Source of the DNA: a virus
DNA: 52,167 nucleotides
Virus record (IMG/VR): IMGVR_UViG_3300015245_000043
Span: 1 to 52,167 of that record
Strand: one strand, 5' to 3'
The notes beneath the pieces were generated by a model. It ran no database searches. It was not told where the DNA came from and saw only the letters and a program-made list of their open reading frames with translations. This document shows positions 1 through 6,832 of this stretch, one piece after another. The first letter of the stretch is position 1; each line of letters begins with the position of its first letter. A program made the translations under genes and the position numbers.

Positions 1-205
1 AGATTGCCGTTGATAAATGCATTCACCTTCTTGATGCCAATGGCTTGCCACGCGACCGAGAGCCAGGTGCCCCACGACTGGGCGTAGGCCGGATAGGTAA
101 CGGCGAGACCGCCTCCCTCCGAGGTGTCGTTTGGATCGTACATCGGAGTCGCATTGGCGAAGCGCTCCTGGTTGTCGGGAGGGGTGAAGTTCATCGTCCG
201 GGCAT
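1..205 (-). other. GMC oxidoreductase-like coding fragment (partial, probably foreign)
   Basis: An open frame on the minus strand runs off the left edge. It reads NFTPPDNQERFANATPMYDP, then a GG.LAVTYPAYAQSWGTWL stretch, AWQAIGI and AFINGN. This spacing resembles the middle of fungal GMC flavoprotein oxidoreductases (FTPP, NAT..YDP, GGPL.V.Y..Y..P..TWL, .AIGI, GfnsG). No FAD-binding or catalytic motif falls within the fragment, so the assignment rests on my recollection of that family pattern. The frame runs without a stop into the restriction-enzyme-like reading frame to its right, which suggests an artificial or recent fusion near 195-215. If correct, this is not phage DNA and marks a chimeric contig end. 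Confidence 0.4.
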
Positions 206-246
206 AAAACTCCAGCATGTTATCGCAGAATTCAACCATCCATTGC

Positions 247-786
247 TTACGCGAATATTTGGAATTGATCGTTACACGATTCGAATTGGCGATTTGAATT
301 TGCCCCCAGCCCAAAGCGCCTATTGTTAAGCAATCCCCATCCCAAAAACTCGATTGAAACAAATTTCACCTGCTCAATAATTGCCTTTAGGCCGTCAACG
401 TCATAGGAAACCATCAAGATAACAAAGTAGTTCCTATCGTCCTCGTAAAACCGTGCGAGCCGCTCGACAGAAATCAGATTCGGCATGTTGAATTTGGTGC
501 TCAGTCGATGCGTCTTAACATCAACAACATTATAGAATCCGTCGCAATCTTCAAACGCCAAGTCCGCCATTGCTCGTCGTGCAAATTCGGAAGAATACTT
601 AGCACACAATTGTTCGCCCAAAATCCCTTGTAAATTATCAGACAAGATATCTTGAATGGCGTCGCCGACGGCGCGTGGACTGTTTACTGTAGAACCGGAC
701 AGAAAGGCTTCTTGTTCATTAAGAAACGTTTTGATTCGTTCCTCGATAGCCTCATACTGGTCGCTGTAAAAGATCTTACTTTTCAT
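247..786 (-). CDS. Type II restriction endonuclease-like protein, probably frameshifted
   Basis: The 179-residue frame lies 19 bases downstream of the methyltransferase fragment, as in a restriction-modification operon. A PD-(D/E)XK-like core is visible near residues 75-95: ADLAF, about ten residues, then VVDVKTH. The C terminus looks wrong. After a run of five G (minus strand, 303-307) the current frame soon stops, whereas another frame continues as IQIANSNRVTINSKYSRKQW and MVEFCDNMLEFY, which reads like a natural endonuclease C terminus. Removing one G would join the two. The gene is either a pseudogene or carries a sequencing error. The local base composition is clearly more AT-rich than the phage. 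Specificity cannot be told from the sequence. Confidence 0.55.
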   Translation of the reverse strand: MKSKIFYSDQYEAIEERIKTFLNEQEAFLSGSTVNSPRAVGDAIQDILSDNLQGILGEQLCAKYSSEFARRAMADLAFEDCDGFYNVVDVKTHRLSTKFNMPNLISVERLARFYEDDRNYFVILMVSYDVDGLKAIIEQVKFVSIEFLGWGLLNNRRFGLGANSNRQFESCNDQFQIFA

Positions 787-805
787 GGGCGAGCTTCGAG
801 AGGGT

Positions 806-1327
806 TCAAAATCCGAACTGATCTTGAGTTACGTTGGCGGGTTTTTTTCGTGGTGCGTCTTTCTTCTGATCCGTAAGGGTGTTGCGCTCCCAGAAAACCT
901 TGTCGTGATAGCCTTGAATTGAATTATCGCGCTCCACTAATGCAAGACGCTTTTCTGCGAGACAGCAATAAGTCTCGTCAATCTCTACTCCAACAAACTT
1001 TCGATTAAGCTTCTTGGCGACCACGGAGGTTGTACCAGAACCAAGGAAAGGATCAAAGACGACATCCCCAGCATTTGAACTCGCGAGCATTAGCTTGGCG
1101 ATTAGCTTCTCTGGCTTCTGTGTAGGATGGTCTGTGTTTTCCGGCATTGACCAAAACGGTACTGTAATGTCAGTCCATAGGTTCGAAGGATGGGTGAACC
1201 GAAAGTCTCCATTTTCAGTCCGTGCCCAGTCCTTTGGTTTTCCGTCTTCGCGGGTGTATGGTGCGCCGTCGACACTGTCCCTACACTTCCAACCAAGGGG
1301 TATCCCAATGTCAAAAGGCTGGATCAC
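806..1327 (-). CDS. DNA methyltransferase (N4-cytosine/N6-adenine type), 5' truncated
   Basis: This is the C-terminal part of a restriction-modification methyltransferase. It shows SNLWTDITVPFWSMPENTDH followed by HPTQKP, then the S-adenosylmethionine-binding loop DPFLGSGTTS and GVEIDETYC, in the order expected for the beta class. In that class the catalytic (D/N/S)PP(Y/W) motif lies upstream, and it is absent. Credible methyltransferase sequence begins at about GAPYTREDGKP (near 1265). The residues before it, up to the ATG at 1327, are encoded by phage DNA read backwards, so the true gene was cut at the junction. It precedes the endonuclease by 19 bases. It cannot be a functional enzyme as it stands in this window. 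Confidence 0.75.
   Translation of the reverse strand: MIQPFDIGIPLGWKCRDSVDGAPYTREDGKPKDWARTENGDFRFTHPSNLWTDITVPFWSMPENTDHPTQKPEKLIAKLMLASSNAGDVVFDPFLGSGTTSVVAKKLNRKFVGVEIDETYCCLAEKRLALVERDNSIQGYHDKVFWERNTLTDQKKDAPRKKPANVTQDQFGF
1260..1275. other. Junction between restriction-modification DNA and phage DNA
   Basis: Methyltransferase coding sense ends about here. From GTCGACAC (1268-1275) onward the sequence aligns with the leader of the second proline-rich gene, where GTCGACAC lies at 51541-51548, followed in both copies by a similar spacer, an AAGGG-like ribosome binding site and an ATG. The switch is inferred from protein homology on the left and paralogous leader homology on the right. Confidence 0.55.
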
Positions 1328-1943
1328 TTTCGAGTTTGAGACGACGCCGGGCGCTGTCCCGACGCCGCCGATCTACTACCCGCCGCCGGGTCAGCCGGCG
1401 CACCCCATCGCGCCTGGCGGCCCGCCGCCCGAAGTGTGGCCGCCGCAGCCGCCGGTCGGCATCTGGCCGTCGCCGCCGGTCTATCCGTCACAGGGGTTGC
1501 CGATCGCGCCGGGTCATCCGTCACATCCCATCGTGATCCCGCCTGGCGGCATCGTCATGCCGCCCATCGTGATCGATGGCAAGCCGACGCCGCCGATCTA
1601 CTATCCGCCGCAGGTGTGGCCGTCGCCGCGTCCAATTCCGGGGCACCCGATTGTGCTGCCGCCGGACGTGAAGCCGCCGGTCATGTGGCCGCCGTCGCCG
1701 CCGGACGTGGCGACACCGCCCATCGTGATCCCGCCCGGCGGTATCGTCATGCCGCCGATCTACAACGACGGCGTCGTGACACCGCCGATCTACTACCCGC
1801 CGGTCGTCGATAACACCTTGCCGGCGCCGCCAGGACAGCCGCTCGTGCCGGGAATGCCGTTGCCGCCGTCGGCTCAGCCGAAGCCGACACCGCCAGCGGG
1901 CGCGCCGCCTGCGAGCGGTGCCAAGCCGGTGCCGGGTCACTGA
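1308..1943 (+). CDS. Proline-rich repeat protein (HPIVIPP / PPIYYPP type)
   Basis: The product has 211 residues and is almost entirely proline, glycine and hydrophobic residues arranged in short repeats: PTPPIYYPP, HPSHPIVIPPGGIVMPPI, PGHPIVLPP. A longer repeat unit of about 75 bases occurs twice (around 1527-1605 and 1717-1800), encoding HPIVIPPGGIVMPPI and a PPIYYPP block. No signal peptide or membrane segment is visible. The start at 1308 has AAGGGG 8 bases upstream. The lipoprotein gene follows 5 bases after the stop. It is paralogous to the gene at 51578-52123. Function is unknown; such repeats suggest an extended polyproline-II rod, perhaps virion-associated or at the cell surface, but that is inference. 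Confidence 0.8.
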   Translation: MSKGWITFEFETTPGAVPTPPIYYPPPGQPAHPIAPGGPPPEVWPPQPPVGIWPSPPVYPSQGLPIAPGHPSHPIVIPPGGIVMPPIVIDGKPTPPIYYPPQVWPSPRPIPGHPIVLPPDVKPPVMWPPSPPDVATPPIVIPPGGIVMPPIYNDGVVTPPIYYPPVVDNTLPAPPGQPLVPGMPLPPSAQPKPTPPAGAPPASGAKPVPGH

Positions 1944-1948
1944 CACAA

Positions 1949-2131
1949 ATGAGGGTCGTCATCATCCTGATGGCGGCCCTCTTGTCGGCGTGCGCGTCGA
2001 GCAGCCCGCCCAACGCCATCGGCGCCATCATGTCGCCGCTCTGCGTGTTCAATTGCGTCACGGTCATCCACTACGCCAACGGCGTCGAGACGATGACCGA
2101 AAGTCCGCGCATTACGAAGGTGAACCACTAG
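1949..2131 (+). CDS. Small predicted lipoprotein
   Basis: This 60-residue protein has a short N-terminal hydrophobic stretch ending in ALLSAC, a good lipobox that would place a lipid-modified Cys near residue 15. The mature part contains PLCVFNCVTVIHYANG. The product of 51327-51494 has the matching pattern (PVCVMFCF, then a tyrosine, then a glycine-rich tail), so the two are paralogues. It follows the proline-rich gene by 5 bases, so translation is probably coupled. It overlaps the convergent gene at 2128 by 4 bases. The likely site is the inner leaflet of the outer membrane or the periplasmic face. A superinfection-exclusion or spanin-like role is possible but nothing in the sequence proves it. 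Confidence 0.7.
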   Translation: MRVVIILMAALLSACASSSPPNAIGAIMSPLCVFNCVTVIHYANGVETMTESPRITKVNH

Positions 2132-2151
2132 CGGCTGCTCTCGCTGCTCTC
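2128..2151. repeat. 24-bp direct repeat, copy 1 (second copy is the window end)
   Basis: These 24 bases (CTAGCGG at the left, GCTCTC at the right) are identical to 52144-52167. On the minus strand they encode the last residues, ESSESSR, and the stop of the gene at 2128-2349. Because the second copy lies exactly at the window end, the match is a strong hint of circular continuity. Confidence 0.9.
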
Positions 2152-2349
2152 CTGATGCCCGACGCCGCCGACGAGCGGCCCATGAAACTCGACGACCAGC
2201 GCGTCGTTGATCTTCAACCGAACAGCCTTATGATAGAACGCGGAGCCGCCGGTTTCGTGGCGCGTCTCCTTCCATAGCTTCGCCTGCTCCTCCAGGTTTT
2301 TGTAGTCCTCGTAGGACAGGTGCATGTAGATGACGGCGGGCTTGCTCAT
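2128..2349 (-). CDS. Hypothetical small phage protein
   Basis: This is a 73-residue protein from the ATG at 2349; an in-frame ATG at 2355 lies inside the ribosome binding site, which puts GAGGGAG 6 bases before the chosen start. The sequence begins MSKPAVIYMHLSYEDYKNL and has a mixed alpha/beta character with charged helices. The C terminus is the serine-rich ESSESSR encoded by the repeat. No domain is recognised. It is the last gene of the early minus-strand operon and converges on the lipoprotein gene with a 4-base overlap. Confidence 0.7.
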   Translation of the reverse strand: MSKPAVIYMHLSYEDYKNLEEQAKLWKETRHETGGSAFYHKAVRLKINDALVVEFHGPLVGGVGHQESSESSR

Positions 2350-2361
2350 CTTCATCTCCCT

Positions 2362-2691
2362 CTAGGACAATGGTCCACGTTGCCATACCGTGATTGGCGA
2401 ACAGTGCAATGTATCGCGTGACGATGGGACTGGCAGTCGCGGCGCCTTCTTGATCAATCCTTCTTTTGCGAGCTTGGCAAAAATTGGCCCCATCGCTCTC
2501 TCATCATGCGTCCACACATGGGGGTAGCGAACGTGCATCAGGGCGCGAACGTCGTCAGCCGTGAATTCACATTTGTCGCGCACTACTAGCCTCGCACAGT
2601 GATCCGCCGCCGCCATCCATGCCGGGTCAGCATGTCGTTTAACCCGATCCATTCCCTCTTTTTTAAGAGCCTCGCCGTCCTCGCGGCTCAT
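2362..2691 (-). CDS. Winged-helix-like phage hypothetical protein
   Basis: This 109-residue protein starts at an ATG that overlaps the polymerase stop (ATGA, 2688-2691). An upstream in-frame start exists but lies inside the polymerase gene. The pattern GMDRVKRHADPAWMAAA, then F-x-ADDVRALM and FAKLAKEGLIKKAPRL, resembles a small winged-helix family commonly found beside phage replication genes, in which a helix, a turn and a basic recognition helix precede a short tail. The C-terminal PITVWQRG is also typical of the family. Biochemical function is unknown. Tight coupling to the polymerase suggests a replication-associated role. Confidence 0.7.
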   Translation of the reverse strand: MSREDGEALKKEGMDRVKRHADPAWMAAADHCARLVVRDKCEFTADDVRALMHVRYPHVWTHDERAMGPIFAKLAKEGLIKKAPRLPVPSSRDTLHCSPITVWQRGPLS

Positions 2692-4697
2692 TTGCGATAC
2701 CTCGGCCCCGACCAGCCCGCGACCTTCAACGGGCAGTCGCCGATCCACTCCGGCGTCACGTTCAAGAGCGCGATGAATTCGGTGAGCGACTTGTCGCCCA
2801 TGATCAGATCGCCATCGCCGACTTCGGAGACGATCTCATCATGGACGTGCAGCACAACCGGATAGCCGGCGGCCTCGACGCGCAGAATGCCGGCGGCCAG
2901 GACATCGCGCGCGAGTGCCTGCGTCGCGTTCTCCGTCAGCTTTCCGCCGTAGGTGTACATGCGACACCATTGGTAGGTGATCGGGTTCACTCCGGTGAAC
3001 GTGATCTGCTCGCGCTCGTAGGGACCGTCATCGCCCTCGACGACGACGGTCTCGATCTTCGGATGCAGGTAGGCGAGGAAGCGGCCCGACGGCAGCTTCA
3101 TGTAGAGGACGCTGCCCTTGACGCCGAAGCGCAGGCCGCTGCGATGCTGGTAGACCGTGCCGGGGTTCTCGATGGCGTTCTTGGCCGCCTCATCCATCGC
3201 GCGCCATAGCTCCGTGATCTCCGGGTTGGTCGCGCGGTAGGTCTCGATGGCAAGCTGCGCGTCGTAGTCGTCGATGACGACGCCTTCCTTGGCGATCCGG
3301 TTTTGCAGGTTGCGCCAGCCGCATTGGTAGCCGCAGGAGAGGACCAGGGTCTTGCCCAGGAAGCGCTCGCCGTCGTCGATGTCGGCGACCGCCTTGTGGT
3401 AGACGTGCGACGCCATGACCTTGTAGGGATCGCTGCCGGTCCTGAACAGGTGCAGGACGATCTTGGCGCTCGCCAGCCAGGCCAGAATGCGCGCCTCGAT
3501 CGCGTTCCAGTCGGCGACCAGCAGCTTCTTGCCGCGCGCCGCGATGACGCAGCCGCGCAGCAGCGACGCGATCAGGTCGAGCGGCGGCCCATGCAGCGCC
3601 TCGATGCCGGTGAGGTCGAGCGTGCGGTCGGCCGCCTTCACATCCTCGACCGTCGCTTCGAGGTCGGCCGGCAGCAGATGCCCGCGCGGGAAATTATGAG
3701 GTTGCAGGAGATGCCCGGCCCATCGGCCGGTCTGGCGGGCGCCGTAGTAGCGCAGCACGCCTCTGATGCGGCCGTCGCGGTTGCTGGCGCGCTGCATCAC
3801 CGCCAGCTTGGCCGTCGACGACTTGCTGGCCTCCTGACGGATCGTCAGCACGGCGCGGACGGCGTCGGTCAGGTCGTCGCGTTTCAGCAGCCGCACCAGC
3901 GTGTACTTGTCGATGCTGTCGAGATCGTCATCGAGGTCGGCGTGCAGCGCCAGCCATTTGAGCAGGTCGTTGCGCTTGCGCGTGTTGGCAACCATGCCTT
4001 TCGTCAGTTCGCGAACGTCGTGATCGAGCCTGGCCGCCGCCTTGCCGACGACGGTCAGCGCGGCATGTACCAGGTCGTGATCGAGCAGCATGCCGCGCTC
4101 GTTGATCTTCTGATCGATCAGGTAGATGGCGCGCTCCTCGTCTGGCATCGGCCGCAGCCGCGATCCGATGGCGCGCTCCGTCGCGATGTCCTGCATGCAG
4201 TAATCGCCAAGCCGTAGCTGCATCGTCTCGTCATCCCACCAGATGACGGAGCCGTCGACGTTGACCAGGCGCGGCCGGCACATCTTCAACATCAGCTTGC
4301 GGCCATCCATGTCCTTCCGCATGTTGATGCCGAGAGCTTCGGCCGCCTTGTCGAGCGCTGCCGGCAAGCCCTGCGTCAGCGCTTGCGCCTGCGTACACCA
4401 GGTCTGCTCGACCGGCAGCGGCGGCCAGCCCTGGCGGTACGTCAGGATGCCGTTCCAGACGATCCGCTCGAAGGCCGCGTTCCAGGCGCGGAACATCCCG
4501 CCGGCCCGCGCATGCTCCTGTAGCTCCTTGGGAAGCGTCTGGCCTCGACGCCACAGGGAAATAGGGCCGAAGTCGAAGGCCCAGGCCATGCACCAGACAT
4601 CGGTCGTCGGATGCTCGACGTACTTGTAGACGCCGACTTTCGGAAGATCGACCTGGCTGCGGGTCTCGAAATCGATCGAGCAGATCGGCGCGGTCAT
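2688..4697 (-). CDS. DNA polymerase family A with 3'-5' exonuclease
   Basis: This is a 669-residue replicative polymerase. At the N terminus lies the DEDD proofreading domain: exo I is IDFETRS (Asp9, Glu11), exo II is the WNAAFER region near residue 70, and exo III is YCMQD near residue 170. Polymerase motif A is ADWNAIEARIL (about residue 400), motif B is LGKTLVLSCGYQCG (about 450) and motif C is VLHVHDEIV (about 630). There is no 5'-3' exonuclease domain, as is usual in phage enzymes of this length. It overlaps its neighbours on both sides by 4 bases (ATGA), so it is translated as part of the early operon together with the DUF2815, DUF2800 and SNF2-helicase genes. It would copy phage DNA in the cytoplasm. 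Confidence 0.93.
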   Translation of the reverse strand: MTAPICSIDFETRSQVDLPKVGVYKYVEHPTTDVWCMAWAFDFGPISLWRRGQTLPKELQEHARAGGMFRAWNAAFERIVWNGILTYRQGWPPLPVEQTWCTQAQALTQGLPAALDKAAEALGINMRKDMDGRKLMLKMCRPRLVNVDGSVIWWDDETMQLRLGDYCMQDIATERAIGSRLRPMPDEERAIYLIDQKINERGMLLDHDLVHAALTVVGKAAARLDHDVRELTKGMVANTRKRNDLLKWLALHADLDDDLDSIDKYTLVRLLKRDDLTDAVRAVLTIRQEASKSSTAKLAVMQRASNRDGRIRGVLRYYGARQTGRWAGHLLQPHNFPRGHLLPADLEATVEDVKAADRTLDLTGIEALHGPPLDLIASLLRGCVIAARGKKLLVADWNAIEARILAWLASAKIVLHLFRTGSDPYKVMASHVYHKAVADIDDGERFLGKTLVLSCGYQCGWRNLQNRIAKEGVVIDDYDAQLAIETYRATNPEITELWRAMDEAAKNAIENPGTVYQHRSGLRFGVKGSVLYMKLPSGRFLAYLHPKIETVVVEGDDGPYEREQITFTGVNPITYQWCRMYTYGGKLTENATQALARDVLAAGILRVEAAGYPVVLHVHDEIVSEVGDGDLIMGDKSLTEFIALLNVTPEWIGDCPLKVAGWSGPRYRK

Positions 4698-4957
4698 TTT
4701 ATCAGTTCATCGAGGTCGACGTGATCGAGGTCGAGCCGCCACTTCAATTCCGCGACGCCACTGGCGGCGAGATCGAAGCAGCCGTTGATCCGCTCCAGCG
4801 AGGTCGTCTTGGCGGCGTCGCGCCGGTAGCCCTCGACCGTGTTGAAGGTGATGTTGACGCCGTCGCGATACCATTGCAGCGCGTCGACCAGGTGGCGCAC
4901 GCCGGCAGGCGTGATCCTGCCGGCGGCGTCGTAGACTAGCTGTAGATCACTATCCAC
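4694..4957 (-). CDS. Hypothetical protein upstream of the DNA polymerase
   Basis: This 87-residue helical protein is acidic at its C terminus (DLDHVDLDELIK). The start is taken as GTG at 4957; no ATG is suitably placed. A GGAG lies rather far upstream (about 15 bases) inside the GTGTCGGG motif of the 21-base gap after the DUF2815 gene. The stop overlaps the polymerase start by 4 bases. No family is recognised. It is most likely a replication-associated accessory protein by position only. Confidence 0.6.
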   Translation of the reverse strand: MDSDLQLVYDAAGRITPAGVRHLVDALQWYRDGVNITFNTVEGYRRDAAKTTSLERINGCFDLAASGVAELKWRLDLDHVDLDELIK

Positions 4958-4981
4958 GACGGTAACCCGACACTCCGATCA
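4956..4981 (-). promoter_or_regulatory. GTGTCGGG-type intergenic site
   Basis: Read on the minus strand, the gap between the DUF2815 stop and the next start contains CGGAGTGTCGGGTTACCGTC. An almost identical block lies in the gap upstream of the SNF2 helicase (9703-9730), in the same orientation relative to transcription. The CCCGACAC core is at 4966-4973. Its role is inferred: a binding site for a phage regulator or a conserved translation leader. Confidence 0.45.
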
Positions 4982-5575
4982 AAACGGAATGCCGCTGTCG
5001 TTGCCGCCGCCGACCGGCCCGGCGCCGGCACCAGCAAGCGGCGTGAAGTCCTGCTCGATGGTGCGACGGTTGTCGAGACGCGGCCCGTCCTTGATCTTCT
5101 GCATGTTGCCGAGACCGAAGGAGACGCCGCGCTTGCCGACGCGCTCCCAGGCGAAGGCGTTGACCGTCGCGTGAACGTAGCAACCGCTGTAGATCACGTT
5201 CGGATCGATGACCGCCTGGCGTGCCTGGTCGCACAGGCCCGGCGGGAATTGCGACTGGCAATTGATCGCGACGCTCCCTTCGGGGAAGCCGGGGATTTTC
5301 GCGTCATTCTCTTTCAGGACTTTGAACGGCCAGTTTTCGAGCGGGATCGCCCGCGCCTTGGCCTCGCCGAACGCCTCGACCGCCGCCCGCCAGATCAGGT
5401 TCTTTAGCGCCGTGATGTCGATGCCCGGCGCGAACACCAGGACGCAGCTATAGTTGCTCTTGGTCGCGTCGAAGCGCGACACCTTCGGCCGGAACAGGTT
5501 GGCGAAGCTGAGCCGGGCTTCCGGCGTCAGGATGAATTGGCTCTTAACCGGAGCCGTCGGGTTTGGTAGCGCCAT
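4979..5575 (-). CDS. DUF2815 family single-stranded DNA-binding protein
   Basis: This 198-residue protein matches the DUF2815 pattern: SQFILTPEARLSFANLFRPK, the VFAPG strand, NPFDF-like lid residues, SGCYVHATVNAFAW and VSFGLGNMQKIKDG. The family has an OB fold and is regarded as a phage single-strand-binding protein. The C terminus is acidic and aromatic (GGGNDSGIPF), the type of tail single-strand-binding proteins use to contact polymerases and nucleases. The start has GAGGAG about 8 bases upstream. It overlaps the DUF2800 C-terminal gene by 32 bases and lies two genes before the polymerase, which fits a role in coating replication intermediates. Confidence 0.88.
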   Translation of the reverse strand: MALPNPTAPVKSQFILTPEARLSFANLFRPKVSRFDATKSNYSCVLVFAPGIDITALKNLIWRAAVEAFGEAKARAIPLENWPFKVLKENDAKIPGFPEGSVAINCQSQFPPGLCDQARQAVIDPNVIYSGCYVHATVNAFAWERVGKRGVSFGLGNMQKIKDGPRLDNRRTIEQDFTPLAGAGAGPVGGGNDSGIPF

Positions 5576-6059
5576 CTTTAGTCTCCTCAGTTTTCAACGA
5601 TGCTGCCGGAGCCGCCGGCAGTTCGGGAAAGGCCGTGAACCCCTGTGACGGGACCGGCGGCCTGACATCGTCATCAGACGCGAGGGTCGTGCCTGACGAG
5701 ATCATCTGCGCGTAGAGCGCGACGATGCCGCGCTTCTCTTTCGGTAGCTTCTTCTCGATTTGCGCGGGCGAGCGCAGGCTGATCTCCACGATCGCCTCGT
5801 CGGACAAGCCGATCTCGTGCAGCGCCGCGATGATGTGACGGTCCTCGTCGATCCATTGCCGGCGCCCGCGCTTCATCACCAGCTTGTAGCCGGGGATCAC
5901 GACGCCATGCTCAGCGGCGGCGTGCGCGCACTCGCGCACCAGCTTGATCCAATCCTCGACCAGGTCGAGCTTCGGCAGCAGCATGGCAAGCTGCTCCGGC
6001 GTCATCATGCGCGGATCGGCGAGCGCCTGCGGCGGCTTATTGAGGGTCAGAGCGGACAT
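5544..6059 (-). CDS. DUF2800 protein, C-terminal half (separate gene)
   Basis: The 171-residue product corresponds to the C-terminal part of DUF2800 proteins: MTPEQLAMLLPKLDLVEDWI, then GVVIPGYKLVMKRGRRQWID, SPAQIEKKL and a proline-rich end. In most phages this is fused to the nuclease half. Here it has its own ATG at 6059, 13 bases upstream of the end of the preceding frame, with a modest AGGTG ribosome binding site about 5 bases before it. Reinitiation or coupling would give equal amounts of both halves. It overlaps the DUF2815 start by 32 bases. This is either a natural gene split or a one-base frameshift. Confidence 0.8.
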   Translation of the reverse strand: MSALTLNKPPQALADPRMMTPEQLAMLLPKLDLVEDWIKLVRECAHAAAEHGVVIPGYKLVMKRGRRQWIDEDRHIIAALHEIGLSDEAIVEISLRSPAQIEKKLPKEKRGIVALYAQMISSGTTLASDDDVRPPVPSQGFTAFPELPAAPAASLKTEETKDGATKPDGSG

Positions 6060-6832
6060 GGCGACACCTGTGTGAGATCGGGAAATTGGAGCGCGACTTG
6101 CGCGAGTGCATGGTCGCGGTAGGCGACACAGACGCCAGCAGCCCGACACCAGCGACACCAGGAACCGGCGCGCAGGGGCGCCAGCGGATTGTCGGTCGCC
6201 TCTGCCGCCTTCAAGAGGTCCATGCTCCAGTCGTAGACATCGATCAGGTCGACGCGCCAGCGCCGCACAGGCCCGGCCGAATGGCGGGCGCGCGGCTGCA
6301 CGATGACAAGCTCGACCGCCTCGATGTTCAAGCCGGCCAGGTTGATGACGGCGCCGTAGCCGTAGTAGAGAAGCTGTCGGTTGCCGACGACTTCGACCAG
6401 GACGCCCTTGCCGCCCTTGAAGTCGTAGACGCGCACGACGTTGTCGCGGCAGCGGACCAGGATGGCGTCGTTGGTCCCGTACATGCCGGGACGCAGGCGA
6501 TCGAGGTCGAAGCGTTTCTCGATCAGCAGTTCGCCGCCGTACTCGTGCTGATCGGCCCGCACGACCTGCACGTAGAGCTTGACCGCCTCGACCATCTCCT
6601 CGTCTAGCTCGATGCCCTCCCATTGGAACAGTATCCAATCCGGCTCCAGGCCGGTCGTCAGCCATTGCTCGCCGGCCCGGTGCATTGCCGTGCCTTCGAG
6701 CGCGTAGATGCTGGCGCCGGACCATAGCTCTTTCGGCAGCGAGCGGATCAGACCAGGACTGCCGGGACACTCCATCCAACGGTCAGCGGTCGATGCGCCT
6801 AGCTCTGCGTGCGGTCGTGCGGTTTCGGTCAT
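6047..6832 (-). CDS. DUF2800 / Cas4-RecB-like nuclease, N-terminal half
   Basis: This 261-residue protein shows the PD-(D/E)XK core as GTNDAILV, then VRVYDFKGGKGVLVEVVGN and RQLLYYGYGA, with the QLxxY motif typical of RecB-like nucleases. A CRWC...C cluster near residue 230 recalls the iron-sulfur cysteines of Cas4-type members. The family is a phage recombination or replication nuclease. The frame ends after QVSPCPL, just where homologues continue into the domain encoded by the next gene. The start at 6832 overlaps the stop of the membrane protein gene (ATGA). The paired genes probably make a two-chain enzyme unless the split is an error. Confidence 0.82.
   Translation of the reverse strand: MTETARPHAELGASTADRWMECPGSPGLIRSLPKELWSGASIYALEGTAMHRAGEQWLTTGLEPDWILFQWEGIELDEEMVEAVKLYVQVVRADQHEYGGELLIEKRFDLDRLRPGMYGTNDAILVRCRDNVVRVYDFKGGKGVLVEVVGNRQLLYYGYGAVINLAGLNIEAVELVIVQPRARHSAGPVRRWRVDLIDVYDWSMDLLKAAEATDNPLAPLRAGSWCRWCRAAGVCVAYRDHALAQVALQFPDLTQVSPCPL

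Noticed and set aside
1014-1307. Proline-rich gene extended upstream to an earlier ATG
   Set aside because: The extension is antisense to the methyltransferase motifs; the ribosome binding site and paralogous leader support the start at 1308.
3303-4217. Long plus-strand open frame of 304 codons opposite the DNA polymerase
   Set aside because: It is an antisense shadow of high-G+C coding sequence; the polymerase motifs on the minus strand are unambiguous.
5544-6779. Long frame reading upstream of the DUF2800 C-terminal gene as one 411-residue protein
   Set aside because: The upstream part is Arg/Ala-rich shadow of the nuclease half; only the part from 6059 matches the family.
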